Part shown: in pieces, positions 31,929 through 41,211 of the stretch
Numbering within the stretch: position 1 is the stretch's first letter
How the letters are laid out: every line of letters begins with the position of its first letter
Notes under the pieces: generated by a model
What the model saw: the letters and a program-made list of their open reading frames with translations, nothing else
What the model was told of the DNA's origin: nothing
Database searches by the model: none
Assembly (NCBI RefSeq): GCF_001905125.1
Contig: NZ_LWLE01000034.1
Span: forward strand, 284,791 to 348,790
Source of the DNA: Streptomyces sp. TSRI0281
Lineage (GTDB): Bacteria; Actinomycetota; Actinomycetes; Streptomycetales; Streptomycetaceae
DNA length: 64,000 nucleotides
Reading direction: 5' to 3'
Position numbers and translations under genes: made by a program

Positions 31929-32747
31929 CTACGGGGTCTGCCAGTAGTCCGCCCACGCCCGTGCCGCCTTCACGTGGCGCTCCAGGCCGGGCGTCCCGTA
32001 CTCATGCCAGGCCTCCCAGGAACGGGCGTCGGCCTCGGCGAGCACCACCACGCCCTCGCGGGGAGCCTCGGCGAACGCGGGAATGCGCCGGCACCACCGG
32101 GCGGCCTGCTCGGGAGTCTGCTCGCCGTCCAGGACGAGGCGCTGGCCCCACAGGACCGCGTCCACCCATCCGGGGCCCCGGGCCGCCCACGCCCAGTCGA
32201 TCAGCCACGTCCGGTCGGTCCCGGGCAGGAAGTTGACCGCCGCCGGATCGCCGTGCACAAGCATGTCCCCCGTCAGCAGCGGCTCATCAACAGGGTCGCA
32301 GTACTCCTCCCACCGCTCCCACGCCGGCTTCAACCGGGCCTCGGGCGGCGCGGACGTCGTGCTCAGCTCCTGCAGGACCGTCGCGACGGAGTCCAGATGG
32401 GGGCTGTCGTCCGCATAGAAGTCGGCCCACGGTGACGTACTGGTGATCCCCTCGAACCCGAGGATCGTCCAACCGCCCGCTGCCACCCGCCACAGGAGAC
32501 GTGGTGCGAAGTCGGGAAGGAACGGCGCCACCGCGCTCTCCACGTTCAGCTCGGCCGTCCGCTCATGGTCCTCGGGCAGCCCCTTGACGAAGACACTCCC
32601 GCCGCCGGGGGCGGTCAGCAGGGCGGCGAAGCCCGAGCTGGTCGCGTTGGCCATGTCGGCCACCGCACTGCCCTCTCCGACCTGGCCGGCGACCGCCCGC
32701 CGTACAGGTTCGGGCAGTTCCTCGTAGGAGCGCAGAGCGACACGCAC
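31929..32747 (-). CDS. Aminoglycoside phosphotransferase-family kinase
   Basis: A 272-residue protein of the APH/choline kinase fold. The N-lobe has SVFVKGLP with the ATP-binding Lys. The catalytic loop is H165-G-D167...N172 (LVHGDPAAVNFLPG), and the metal-binding Asp is D184 (WLIDWAWA). These proteins phosphorylate small molecules, including antibiotics, sugars or amino acids. Resistance is possible but cannot be assigned. The GTG at 32747 has GAGG nine bases upstream. It lies within the putative integrated segment. Confidence 0.82.
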   Translation of the reverse strand: MRVALRSYEELPEPVRRAVAGQVGEGSAVADMANATSSGFAALLTAPGGGSVFVKGLPEDHERTAELNVESAVAPFLPDFAPRLLWRVAAGGWTILGFEGITSTSPWADFYADDSPHLDSVATVLQELSTTSAPPEARLKPAWERWEEYCDPVDEPLLTGDMLVHGDPAAVNFLPGTDRTWLIDWAWAARGPGWVDAVLWGQRLVLDGEQTPEQAARWCRRIPAFAEAPREGVVVLAEADARSWEAWHEYGTPGLERHVKAARAWADYWQTP

Positions 32748-33106
32748 GACCGTCTACCTCGGGGGCCTCTGAGGGGCGTTCGGAGGGAATGGCGGGTTCT
32801 TGTCCGGCCTCGTCGGTGGGTTGGTCGAGGGACGTCCCGGCGGGGGGTTGGTCGACGGACGGGGGGACGGGTTGCGTGCTTCAAGGATCGTCATGACCGG
32901 GACCGTATCGGCCGCCCCCGACCGGACGGGCCCGAACCAGTGAAGTTCCAGGGACGGCAACCCAGTCCTCGTGTTGCTACGGCAGACGAACACGTAACGA
33001 AGGCTAGTGACCGGTTCCGACGCTCCGTCAGCGGTCGTCAACCAGTGATCGGCGCGCGCCGATCCGTGGACGGGGGCAGGCCGTGGTCAGGCGCTCCGGC
33101 ACGTTC
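32748..33106. other. Spacer between APH gene and symporter terminator
   Basis: No well-supported gene is seen. A 46-codon minus-strand frame (32754-32894) starts MTILEARNPSPRPS and is Pro-rich; it ends six bases before the APH start but lacks a ribosome site, so I do not call it. The promoter of the APH gene should lie here. Confidence 0.4.
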
Positions 33107-33144
33107 CATCCGCCGTACGGGAGGCGGAGCCCGTACGGCGGATG
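33107..33144 (-). terminator. Symporter terminator hairpin
   Basis: A perfect 15-bp stem (33107-33121 with 33130-33144) with an 8-nt loop, 39 bp beyond the symporter stop. It is identical to the hairpin at 27919-27956. Confidence 0.8.
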
Positions 33145-33182
33145 AGGAGGTGGCGGGTCGGCGGAGGCGGTGGTGGGCCGTC

Positions 33183-34805
33183 TCACCGGTCCGCTGTGAG
33201 CGCGCCCTCCGGTGGGGCGCCCGCGAGGATCAGCGGTTCCACGGCCTCGTACTGCCGGCGCTCCTCGTCGACCCCCCGGCGGCTGAACCTGGTGCCGAGC
33301 CAGCCCGCCAGGAATCCGGCCGGGACCGAGACGAGGCCGGTCGTGGTGAACGGGAACCAGTTGAAGGCGACGTCCGGGAAGACCGCGTCGGGCGAGCCGG
33401 AGACCAGGTTGGTGCCCGTGAAGAGGATCAGCACGCTGACCGTGCCGCCGATGAGCGTGCAGAGCAGGCCGACCCGGGTGAAGCGACGCCAGAACATGCT
33501 GTAGATCAGCGCCGGGGCCAGCGCGGAGGCGCCGACGCAGAAGGACAGCGTCACCAGCGACTGGAGGTTCCAGTGCCGGGCGAGGACGGCGAGCGCGATG
33601 GTGAGCAGGCCGATGCCGACCGCGGCGGCCTGTGCCGTACTCATCTCGGTGCGCTGCTTCAGCGGCGGCTTGCCCGGTTCGCGCAGTCCATGGGCGAACA
33701 GATCGTGGGCGAGGGAGTTCGCGCAGGCCAGGATCATTCCGGCGACCGAGGCGAGCAGTGTCAGGAAGATCGCCGTCGTCATGGTCGTGACGACCAGCGC
33801 CCCCGCCGCCCCGCCGCCCGCGACCGCGCCGCTGACCTGGAGGATCGCGCTGTTGCCCTGCGCCCCGGCGGCGGTGATGCCCTCGTAGCCGACGAGGGCC
33901 GCCGCGCCGAAGCCGCTGAGGGTGAGCAGCAGACAGATCGCGGCGACGATGCAGACCGCCCAGGACAGCGAGCGGCGGACGGCACGGGCGCTGCCGACGC
34001 TCGTCATCCGCATGGTGATGTGCGGCAGACACGCGACACCGAGCACCAGGGTCAGTTCGGAGCTGATCATGTCCAGGTCGTTGCCGTCGAACTGCAGCCC
34101 CGAGCGGAGGTAGGCCGCCCCGGCTCCGCTGCCCGCCTGGGCGGCCGAGAGCAGGGCGCCCAGGCTCCAGTCGTAGCGGTTCATCACGAGTACGGAGACG
34201 AGCAGTGCGGCGCCGAGGAGCACCACCGTCTTGACGATCTGGATCAGGGTGGTGCCCTTCATGCCGCCGATCGCCGCGTAGCCGATCATCATGACGCCGA
34301 GCGCGACGATGGATCCGGTGCGGAATCCGGAGCTGTCGAAGCCCAGCATGAAGGCGAGCAGATTGCCGCTGCCCGCGAGCTGGACGACCATCAGGGGTAC
34401 GAGTGCGGCGAGCGTGACCGCGCAGGCCGTGATGCGGACGGCGCGGCCGGGGGCCCGGCGGGTGAGCATGTCGCCGATGGTGAACCGGCCCGCGTTGCGC
34501 AGGGGTTCGGCCAGCAGGAACATCAGCAGCAGAAGGGAGAGGACGGTGCTCAGGGCGACCACGAGCCCGTCGTGGCCGGTGAGGGCGGTGAGCCCGGTGG
34601 CACCGAGGACGGTGGCCGCCGAGAGGTAGTCACCGGCGATCGCGAGGCCGTTGCGCAGCGGGGAGAGCGTGCGGTAGCCCGTGTAGAAGGCGTCGAGGTC
34701 GTCGCGGTCCGGCACGGTCATCACGCAGAGCAGCAGGGCGACGGTGGCCACGGCGATGAACGCCACCAGGGACATGGTCTGCGCGGAGTCTTCGAATCCG
34801 GTCAT
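33183..34805 (-). CDS. Sodium:solute symporter (cation/acetate ActP-like)
   Basis: A 540-residue SSS-family transporter with about 13 hydrophobic segments. Typical sequences are DAFYTGYRTLSPLRNGLAIA, GDYLSAATVLGATGLTAL, IGDMLTRRAPGRAVR and MIGYAAIGGMKGTTLIQIVK. It imports a small carboxylate such as acetate with a cation. Its ATG overlaps the stop of the DUF485 gene (ATGA), the classical partner of acetate permeases. The last ~80 codons are duplicated at 27995-28250, so this 3' end may have been supplied by the adjacent integrated segment. Confidence 0.92.
   Translation of the reverse strand: MTGFEDSAQTMSLVAFIAVATVALLLCVMTVPDRDDLDAFYTGYRTLSPLRNGLAIAGDYLSAATVLGATGLTALTGHDGLVVALSTVLSLLLLMFLLAEPLRNAGRFTIGDMLTRRAPGRAVRITACAVTLAALVPLMVVQLAGSGNLLAFMLGFDSSGFRTGSIVALGVMMIGYAAIGGMKGTTLIQIVKTVVLLGAALLVSVLVMNRYDWSLGALLSAAQAGSGAGAAYLRSGLQFDGNDLDMISSELTLVLGVACLPHITMRMTSVGSARAVRRSLSWAVCIVAAICLLLTLSGFGAAALVGYEGITAAGAQGNSAILQVSGAVAGGGAAGALVVTTMTTAIFLTLLASVAGMILACANSLAHDLFAHGLREPGKPPLKQRTEMSTAQAAAVGIGLLTIALAVLARHWNLQSLVTLSFCVGASALAPALIYSMFWRRFTRVGLLCTLIGGTVSVLILFTGTNLVSGSPDAVFPDVAFNWFPFTTTGLVSVPAGFLAGWLGTRFSRRGVDEERRQYEAVEPLILAGAPPEGALTADR
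33394..33423. repeat. 30-bp identical segment, putative attachment core (right)
   Basis: This is identical to 28221-28250. It lies inside the intact symporter coding region, 80 codons from the end. Upstream of this point the gene has no counterpart at 28 kb. Confidence 0.5.
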
Positions 34806-35296
34806 CGTCCCGCCCGGTCGTCGTGCCTACGGGGGCGCCGGTGGGGGCGCGGATGGGCAGAGGTACGGCCGCCGTTGCGCAGGTCGGCCGAGAGCGGGTC
34901 CACCGTCCGCTCGGCTGTCCGTTCGTACACGGTGATGGCGAGCACGGCGACCGGGAGCTGGCACAGACCCAGCAGCAGGCCGACGTTGAGACCGCCACCG
35001 CCGACGGGGTGGGCCATCAGATCGGGGGCGTAGGCGGAAAGCAGCAGGAACAACGTGAAATAGCCGAGCGCGGTGAAAGTGGCGGCCCGGCGCAGGACGC
35101 GGTACGCGCCGCGCAGCCGGAGCAGATCGCCGTGGTGGTCGTGGGCGGGAGCGGAATCGTCCTCGCACGGGGCGGCGGACCACCGGGGCGGGAGCAGCGG
35201 CGGATACGGCGCCGGAGCGGCCTGCGGGGGCGAACTCTGCCAGGCGAGAAGGTAGTCGGGTTGGTAGGGGGGAGGGTGCGGGTCGTTGTTCGGCAT
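34802..35296 (-). CDS. DUF485 membrane protein, partner of the symporter
   Basis: A 164-residue protein. An N-terminal Pro-rich cytoplasmic region of about 60 residues (PHPPPYQPDYLLAWQSSPPQ) precedes the DUF485 core: RLRGAYRVLRRAATFTALGY then two membrane segments ending AVLAITVYERTAERTVDPL. DUF485 proteins accompany acetate/solute symporters (YjcH-ActP type). The start at 35296 has GGAAGGGAG eight bases upstream. It is translationally coupled to the transporter gene. Confidence 0.85.
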   Translation of the reverse strand: MPNNDPHPPPYQPDYLLAWQSSPPQAAPAPYPPLLPPRWSAAPCEDDSAPAHDHHGDLLRLRGAYRVLRRAATFTALGYFTLFLLLSAYAPDLMAHPVGGGGLNVGLLLGLCQLPVAVLAITVYERTAERTVDPLSADLRNGGRTSAHPRPHRRPRRHDDRAGR

Positions 35297-35468
35297 CGGG
35301 TACTGCTCCCTTCCTTGCATGGCTGGGGGACCTGGGGGTGTGCAAGGCAGAAGCGGAGGCGCTGGTGCGCCCGGTCGATGCGCGTAGATTACTTATGGGT
35401 ACGGCGGGTGGGGAGGGGTAACACGGAAATACCCTCCGAGGTACCGGAGTTGTCCTATTCCTGGACGC

Positions 35469-37328
35469 CTAACGGACGCTTTCCGTCCCCTCGTCGAGGA
35501 TCGGGAAGCGGCGCGGGGCGAGGACGACGAGTACCAGCAGTGCGAGTCCGGCGGCCACGGCGGCGCCGAGGTAGACATGGTCGACCGCGGCGTCGACCGC
35601 CCGGCGCAGGTGGTCCGTCGCGGCGGCGGAGAGCGACCCCGGGTCGTCCAGGGCGTGCGAGATCGCGTCCAGGTCGCCCGGCAGCCCGGGGACGGGGGCG
35701 TCGGTCAGCCGGGAGGCCAGCCCCCCGTTGGCGACGGCACCGAACAGCGCGGCGCCGACGCTCTGGCCGACCTGGCGGCAGAAGAGGACGGACGCCGTCG
35801 TCGTACCGCGCTCCGACCAGCCGACGGTCGACTGGACGCCCACGATCAGCGGCAGTTGGAACAGGCCGAGCGCCGCGCCGAGCAGCAGCATGATCAGGGC
35901 GGGCTGCCAGGCCGCACCGGGGTAGGGCAGCAACGGGAAGGCCAGCAGGATCAGCAGGGCGGCGCTCATGCCGATGATCGCGGTGAGCCGGAAGCCGATG
36001 CGGTGGTAGACCCGGTTGGACAGCGCCGCCGAGACCGGCCAGCTCAGCGTCATCACGGAGAGCACGAAACCGGCCGCGATCGGGCCGAGGCCCAGGACGG
36101 ACTGGGCGTACGTCGGAAGGAAGACGGTCGGCGCGACCATCAGCAGCCCCATCGCGCCCAGGGCGAGATTGACCGAGGCGATGGTGCGCCGCCGCCAGAC
36201 CCAGCCCGGGATGATCGGATCGGCGGCCCTGCGTTCGATGGCGACGGTCAGCGCGGCGAGTAGGGCACTGGCCCCGAAGAGGCCCAGCGAGGGAGCGGAG
36301 AGCCAGGGCCAGGCGACGCCGCCCTGGACCAGTGCGGTGAGCAGGAGGACGCCCGTCGCGAAGACCGCCAGCGCGCCGGGCCAGTCGATCCGGGGGCGGA
36401 CGGCGGGGCGCGGGCGGGACGGTTCGTGGAGGTGGCGGACGACCAGCCAGAGGGCGATCGCGCCGACCGGCAGATTGATCAGGAAGATCCACCGCCAGTC
36501 GGCGTACGCGGCGAGCAGCCCGCCGATCGCCGGTCCCGCGACGGCCGAAGTGGCCCAGACGGTGGACAGCTTGGCCTGGATCTTGGGGCGTTCCTTGAGC
36601 GGGTAGAGGTCGGCGGCGATCGTCTGCACCGTGCCCTGGAGCGCACCGCCGCCGAGACCCTGCACGACCCGGAAGGCGATCAGCGCGGCCATGTTCCACG
36701 CGGCGGCGCAGAGCACCGAGCCGACCAGGAACAGGATGATCCCGGCGACCAGGACGGGCTTGCGGCCGAAGGTGTCGGAGAGCTTCCCGTACACGGGCAG
36801 GGTGACGGTCATGGCCAGCAGATAGCCGGAGAAGAGCCACGAGAAGACGGCGAACCCGCCGAGATCGCCGACGATCTGGGGGACGGCGGTGGAGACGATG
36901 GTGCCGTCGATGGCGGACAGCGCCATGCCGAGCATCAGCGCCGCAACTACGGGGCGACGGCCGCGTGGGGTGGTGGGGGAGGCCCCGGTCTCTCGGGTTG
37001 CGGTGGCGGTTGCGGATGCAGTGGTGGGTGCGGCTGGGGTGACGGCTGCGGGTTCCGGGGCCGGAGTTGTGGCGGTGGCTTCCGGGGCTGTGGATACGGC
37101 AGTTGCTTCCGTGGGCTTCGTGAGGTTCGCGGGCGGGCCGGCGGGCGCGGTTCCGGGTGGCTCGGCTCCGGCGGGCCCGGTTCCGCCCGGCCCGGCTCCA
37201 GTTGGCGCGGCTCCGGGGGGCGGGGCTCCAGTTGGTGCGGCTCCGGGCCCGGAGGTCGCTGCGGCCGGCCCGGGTATCGCTTCGATGTCGCCGTCCGCGC
37301 CGCCCACAGATTTTCCTTCCCTATGCAT
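35469..37328 (-). CDS. MFS drug-efflux transporter (DHA2, 14-TM type)
   Basis: A 619-residue drug:H+ antiporter. Family marks are MALSAIDGTIVSTAVPQIVGDLGG (motif D1), GKLSDTFGRKPV (motif A), RVVQGLGGGALQG (motif B) and WRWIFLINLPVGAIAL. Fourteen hydrophobic segments follow. The N-terminus carries an unusual 125-residue extension rich in Gly, Ala, Pro and Thr, made of degenerate GAPPPGAAPTGA-like repeats. The start at 37328 has AGGAAA seven bases upstream; an internal start could skip the extension. It is divergent from the ABC exporter. Confidence 0.9.
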   Translation of the reverse strand: MHREGKSVGGADGDIEAIPGPAAATSGPGAAPTGAPPPGAAPTGAGPGGTGPAGAEPPGTAPAGPPANLTKPTEATAVSTAPEATATTPAPEPAAVTPAAPTTASATATATRETGASPTTPRGRRPVVAALMLGMALSAIDGTIVSTAVPQIVGDLGGFAVFSWLFSGYLLAMTVTLPVYGKLSDTFGRKPVLVAGIILFLVGSVLCAAAWNMAALIAFRVVQGLGGGALQGTVQTIAADLYPLKERPKIQAKLSTVWATSAVAGPAIGGLLAAYADWRWIFLINLPVGAIALWLVVRHLHEPSRPRPAVRPRIDWPGALAVFATGVLLLTALVQGGVAWPWLSAPSLGLFGASALLAALTVAIERRAADPIIPGWVWRRRTIASVNLALGAMGLLMVAPTVFLPTYAQSVLGLGPIAAGFVLSVMTLSWPVSAALSNRVYHRIGFRLTAIIGMSAALLILLAFPLLPYPGAAWQPALIMLLLGAALGLFQLPLIVGVQSTVGWSERGTTTASVLFCRQVGQSVGAALFGAVANGGLASRLTDAPVPGLPGDLDAISHALDDPGSLSAAATDHLRRAVDAAVDHVYLGAAVAAGLALLVLVVLAPRRFPILDEGTESVR

Positions 37329-37697
37329 GTATTTCCTGGGCCACTGTCTCACCGCGCGCCGCCCGGCGGGAGGGCCGCGAAGGACGGGCCCCGGTCGGCC
37401 CGGTCCGCCCGCGGCCGGTTCGCGACCCCTTACGCCGGTCTCCGTCGAGGGGTGGAGACCCCTAGGGGTTGGTCCTCAGTTCTGTCCAGGGGGCGTTCCT
37501 CCCGGCGGAGGACGTGGTGGTGGGGGGCCGTTCCTTAGCCTTTTCCTACGTCGCGAATGCGGCCGGCAACGGGGGCGGGGTGGGGATAACCCCACCGAAG
37601 GACTGCGATGAGCACCAGCGCGCCGGACCCCCTCCTCACCCGAGACTCGGAACGTACACAAACGCGTTCAGTCATTGACCGACATAGGAGACTTACC
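37329..37697. promoter_or_regulatory. Divergent spacer between MFS and ABC exporter genes
   Basis: Promoters for both directions should lie here. A small perfect hairpin GGTGGGG-ATAA-CCCCACC occupies 37579-37596, about 100 bp before the ABC gene. An in-frame upstream ATG at 37608 exists for the ABC gene, but it lacks a good ribosome site. No other gene is seen. Confidence 0.35.
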
Positions 37698-38486
37698 GTG
37701 ACAACGGCTGTAACCATTCCCAGGCACGGGGGCACTGGAGGGCGTACGGCCGTCGCTGCGCGAGCGAGGCAGGTCGTCAAGGCGTACGGGTCGGGGGAGA
37801 CCCGGGTCGTCGCGCTCGACCATGTCGATGTGGACATCGCTCGCGGGCAGTTCACGGCGATCATGGGGCCGTCCGGCTCCGGCAAGTCGACCTTGATGCA
37901 CTGCCTGGCCGGACTCGACACCGTGACCTCCGGCGAGATCTTCCTCGACGAGACCGAGATCACGAAGCTCAAGGACAAGAAGCTCACCCAGCTCAGACGG
38001 GACCGGATCGGCTTCATCTTCCAGGCGTTCAACCTGCTCCCGACGCTCAACGCGATCGAGAACATCACGCTGCCGATGGACATCGCGGGCCGCAAGCCCG
38101 ACGCCGGGTGGCTCCGGCAGGTCGTGGAGACCGTGGGTCTCTCCGAGCGGCTGAAGCACCGGCCGACCGAGCTGTCCGGCGGTCAGCAGCAGCGCGTGGC
38201 GGTGGCCCGCGCCCTGGCCTCGCAGCCGGAGATCATCTTCGGTGACGAGCCCACCGGGAACCTGGACTCGCGGGCCGGTGCCGAGGTGCTGTCCTTCCTG
38301 CGCCGGTCGGTCGACGATCTGGGCCAGACCATCGTCATGGTAACCCACGACCCGGTGGCCGCCTCCTACGCTGACCGGGTGCTCTACCTCGCCGACGGCT
38401 CCATCGTCGACGAGATGTACAACCCGACGGCGGACCAGGTCCTGGACCGGATGAAGCACTTCGACGCACGCGGGCGGACCTCATGA
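37698..38486 (+). CDS. ABC transporter ATP-binding protein (MacB/LolD type)
   Basis: A 262-residue ATPase. Walker A is GPSGSGKST, the Q-loop sits in FIFQAFNLLPTLNAIEN, the signature is LSGGQQQRVAVARAL, Walker B is IIFGDEPTGNLDS and the switch His is in VMVTHDP. The NLDSRAG context is typical of the MacB/LolD/FtsE group. The GTG at 37698 is preferred because TAGGAG lies nine bases upstream. It overlaps the permease gene by ATGA, so both form one exporter. Confidence 0.93.
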   Translation: MTTAVTIPRHGGTGGRTAVAARARQVVKAYGSGETRVVALDHVDVDIARGQFTAIMGPSGSGKSTLMHCLAGLDTVTSGEIFLDETEITKLKDKKLTQLRRDRIGFIFQAFNLLPTLNAIENITLPMDIAGRKPDAGWLRQVVETVGLSERLKHRPTELSGGQQQRVAVARALASQPEIIFGDEPTGNLDSRAGAEVLSFLRRSVDDLGQTIVMVTHDPVAASYADRVLYLADGSIVDEMYNPTADQVLDRMKHFDARGRTS

Positions 38487-41065
38487 CCGTCTGGAAGACC
38501 TCGATGCGCAACTTCCTCGCGCACAAGGGACGGATGGCGCTGTCCGCCGTCGCGGTCATGCTGTCGGTGGCGTTCGTGTGCGGCACGCTCGTCTTCACCG
38601 ACACGATGAACACCACCTTCGACAAGCTCTTCGCGGCGACCTCGGCCGATGTCACCGTCAGCCCGAAGTCGTCGAAGGGCGGCGGCGACATGCCGGAGAA
38701 CGGGAAGCCCGAGTCGCTGCCCGCCTCCGTCGTCCCGCTGGCCGCGAAGGCCGACGGGGTGGAGAAGGCGGAGGGCGCCGTCATCAGTGCGTCGGTCACC
38801 GTCGTCGACAGCCACAACAAGAACATGGGGACGGAGAGCGGCGCCCCGACGCTCGCGGGCAACTGGACGCGGAACGACCTCCGTTCCATGGAGATCACCG
38901 CCGGCCACGCCCCGCGCGGCCCCACCGAGGTGATGGTCGACGCCGACACCGCCGAGAAGCACCACCTGAAGCTCGGCGACGAACTGCGCACGATCGCCGT
39001 CACCGGTGACGTCACGGCACGGATCAGCGGGATCGCCTCGTTCAAGGTGACCAACCCGGGCGCCGCGATCGTCTACCTCGACACCGCGACCGCCCAGACG
39101 AAGCTGCTCGGCACTCCCGGTGCCTTCACGCACATCTCCATCACCGCCGAACCCGGCATCAGCGACACGCAGTTGAAGAAGAACGTCGCCTCGGCGCTCG
39201 GCGACCCGGCCGCGTACAAGCTCCAGACCCAGCAGGAGGCCGCCGACGCCAACAAGGACTCCATGGGGTCCTTCCTCGACGTCATGAAGTACGCGATGCT
39301 CGGCTTCGCCGGAATCGCGCTCCTGGTCGGCATCTTCCTGATCGTCAACACCTTCTCCATGCTGGTCGCCCAGCGCACCCGCGAGATCGGTCTGATGCGG
39401 GCCATCGGCTCCAGCCGCAAGCAGGTCAACCGGTCCGTGCTGGTGGAGGCGGTCCTCCTCGGCATCGTCGGATCGGTCCTCGGCGTCGGCGCCGGAGTCG
39501 GCCTCGCCGTCGGACTGATGAAGGTGATGAGCTCCATCGGCATGGAGCTGTCCACCGACGACCTCACCCTGGCCTGGACGACCCCGGCGATCGGGCTCGT
39601 GCTCGGCATCGTCGTCACCGTCCTCGCCGCGTACATCCCGGCCCGCCGGGCGGGCAAGGTCTCCCCGATGGCCGCACTGCGCGACGCCGGAACCCCGGCC
39701 GACGCGAAGTCGGGCTGGATCAGGGCCGGTATCGGCCTGGTCCTCACCGGCTCCGGCGGAGCGGCCCTGTGGGCGACGACGCAGGCCGACAAGGCGAGCG
39801 ACGGATCGCTCCTCCTCGGCCTCGGCGTGGTCCTCACCCTGATCGGCTTCATCGTGATCGGCCCGCTGCTGGCCGGCCTGGTGGTGCGGGTGCTCAGCGT
39901 GGCCGTGCTGCGGCTGTTCGGCCCGGTCGGGCGGCTGGCGGAGCGCAACGCGCTGCGCAACCCCCGGCGTACGGGAGCGACCGGCGCGGCCCTGATGATC
40001 GGCCTGGCCCTGGTGGCCTGCCTCTCGGTCGTCGGCTCCTCCATGGTGGCCTCGGCCACCGACGAGCTCGACAAGTCGGTCGGCGCGGACTTCATCGTCC
40101 AGTCGTCCACCGGCCAGCTGATCGTTCCCCAGGCCGCTAAGGCGCTGGAATCGGCCCCCGGCATCGAGCACATCACCGAGTACAAGAACATCAGCGCGAA
40201 GATCACCGCACCCGACGGCACCACGGAGGACGAGGGAATCGTCGCCGCCGATCCGACGTACAAGGACGATCTGCGCCGCGAGACGGTCTCCGGCGACATG
40301 GCCGCCGCGTACGGCAAGAACGCCATGTCGGTCGGCGACGGCTACGCCGAGCGGCACGGTGTCGAGGTCGGCGACGAGATCACGGTCGCGTTCAAGGCGG
40401 GCGACACGGCGAAGCTGAAGGTCGCCGCGATCACCTCCGACGACACGAGCGTCGACACGGGCGCGATGTACACCAACATCACGACCGCCGAACGGTACGT
40501 CCCCGCCGACCGGATGCCCGAGAACGTGATCATGTTCGCCAAGGCGCAGGACGGCAAGGAGAAGGAGGCGTACACCGCCCTCAAGTCCTCGCTCGACGCG
40601 TACCCGCAGTACAAGGTGCAGAACCAGACGGACTTCAAGCAGGAGCTGAAGGACCAGATCGGCCAGCTGCTGAACATCGTGTATGGCCTGCTGGCCCTGG
40701 CGATCATCGTGGCGGTGCTCGGCGTGGTGAACACCCTCGCCCTGTCCGTGGTCGAGCGGACCCGGGAGATCGGCCTGATGCGGGCGATCGGTCTCTCCCG
40801 CCGCCAGCTGCGCCGGATGATCCGCCTGGAGTCCGTGGTCATCGCCCTCTTCGGTGCCCTGCTCGGACTCGGCCTGGGCATGGGCTGGGGCACCTCCGCC
40901 CAGAAGCTGCTGGCGCTGGAGGGCCTGGGAGTCCTGGAGATCCCGTGGCCGACCATCCTCACCGTCTTCGTCGGCTCGGCGTTCGTCGGACTCTTCGCCG
41001 CACTCGTCCCGGCCTTCAGGGCGGGCCGGATGAACGTCCTGAACGCCATTGCCACGGACGGCTGA
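38483..41065 (+). CDS. FtsX/MacB-family ABC transporter permease
   Basis: An 860-residue permease with a duplicated layout. A membrane segment near the N-terminus (LSAVAVMLSVAFVCGTLVFTD) leads to a large extracytoplasmic MacB-PCD domain. FtsX cores follow at about 270-400 (with QRTREIGLMRAIGSSRKQV) and 730-850 (ERTREIGLMRAIGLSRRQLR), with a second external domain between. It probably exports a lipophilic compound or peptide, or works as a mechanotransducer with the ATPase. It could serve efflux or the downstream RiPP cluster, but the terminator after it argues for a separate unit. Confidence 0.9.
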   Translation: MTVWKTSMRNFLAHKGRMALSAVAVMLSVAFVCGTLVFTDTMNTTFDKLFAATSADVTVSPKSSKGGGDMPENGKPESLPASVVPLAAKADGVEKAEGAVISASVTVVDSHNKNMGTESGAPTLAGNWTRNDLRSMEITAGHAPRGPTEVMVDADTAEKHHLKLGDELRTIAVTGDVTARISGIASFKVTNPGAAIVYLDTATAQTKLLGTPGAFTHISITAEPGISDTQLKKNVASALGDPAAYKLQTQQEAADANKDSMGSFLDVMKYAMLGFAGIALLVGIFLIVNTFSMLVAQRTREIGLMRAIGSSRKQVNRSVLVEAVLLGIVGSVLGVGAGVGLAVGLMKVMSSIGMELSTDDLTLAWTTPAIGLVLGIVVTVLAAYIPARRAGKVSPMAALRDAGTPADAKSGWIRAGIGLVLTGSGGAALWATTQADKASDGSLLLGLGVVLTLIGFIVIGPLLAGLVVRVLSVAVLRLFGPVGRLAERNALRNPRRTGATGAALMIGLALVACLSVVGSSMVASATDELDKSVGADFIVQSSTGQLIVPQAAKALESAPGIEHITEYKNISAKITAPDGTTEDEGIVAADPTYKDDLRRETVSGDMAAAYGKNAMSVGDGYAERHGVEVGDEITVAFKAGDTAKLKVAAITSDDTSVDTGAMYTNITTAERYVPADRMPENVIMFAKAQDGKEKEAYTALKSSLDAYPQYKVQNQTDFKQELKDQIGQLLNIVYGLLALAIIVAVLGVVNTLALSVVERTREIGLMRAIGLSRRQLRRMIRLESVVIALFGALLGLGLGMGWGTSAQKLLALEGLGVLEIPWPTILTVFVGSAFVGLFAALVPAFRAGRMNVLNAIATDG

Positions 41066-41139
41066 TGGCTGACAGTTGACGGCGACGGTCGCTCCGGACG
41101 GGCGGCCGAAGGCGACCGTCACCGTAGAATGACCGTGTT

Positions 41140-41173
41140 GGCCCCGGGGCGTTCCTCCAAACGCCCCGGGGCC
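41140..41173 (+). terminator. Terminator hairpin after the ABC exporter
   Basis: A perfect 14-bp stem, 41140-41153 with 41160-41173, and a 6-nt loop. It lies 75 bp after the permease stop. It isolates the exporter from the downstream cluster. Confidence 0.8.
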
Positions 41174-41211
41174 GTTCGCGTCCGTACGCCGTCGCACCCG
41201 GCCCGGATCCG

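Larger units (their letters stand above)
28251..33423. mobile_element. Putative ~5.2-kb integrated element (decayed, no integrase)
   Basis: The segment is bounded by 30-bp identical repeats within a duplicated symporter 3' end. The displaced copy lies at the far end, the geometry expected for an element that replaces the 3' end of its target gene. Cargo is typical of Streptomyces accessory DNA: Xre-DUF5753/DUF397 pair, methyltransferase remnant, aminoglycoside-phosphotransferase-like gene and several small hypothetical genes. No integrase, replication or transfer gene was found, so it is either defective or a product of homologous exchange. Confidence 0.45.

Noticed and set aside
32754..32894. 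46-codon Pro-rich minus-strand ORF before the APH gene
   Set aside because: It has no ribosome site and low-complexity composition; it may just be leader sequence.
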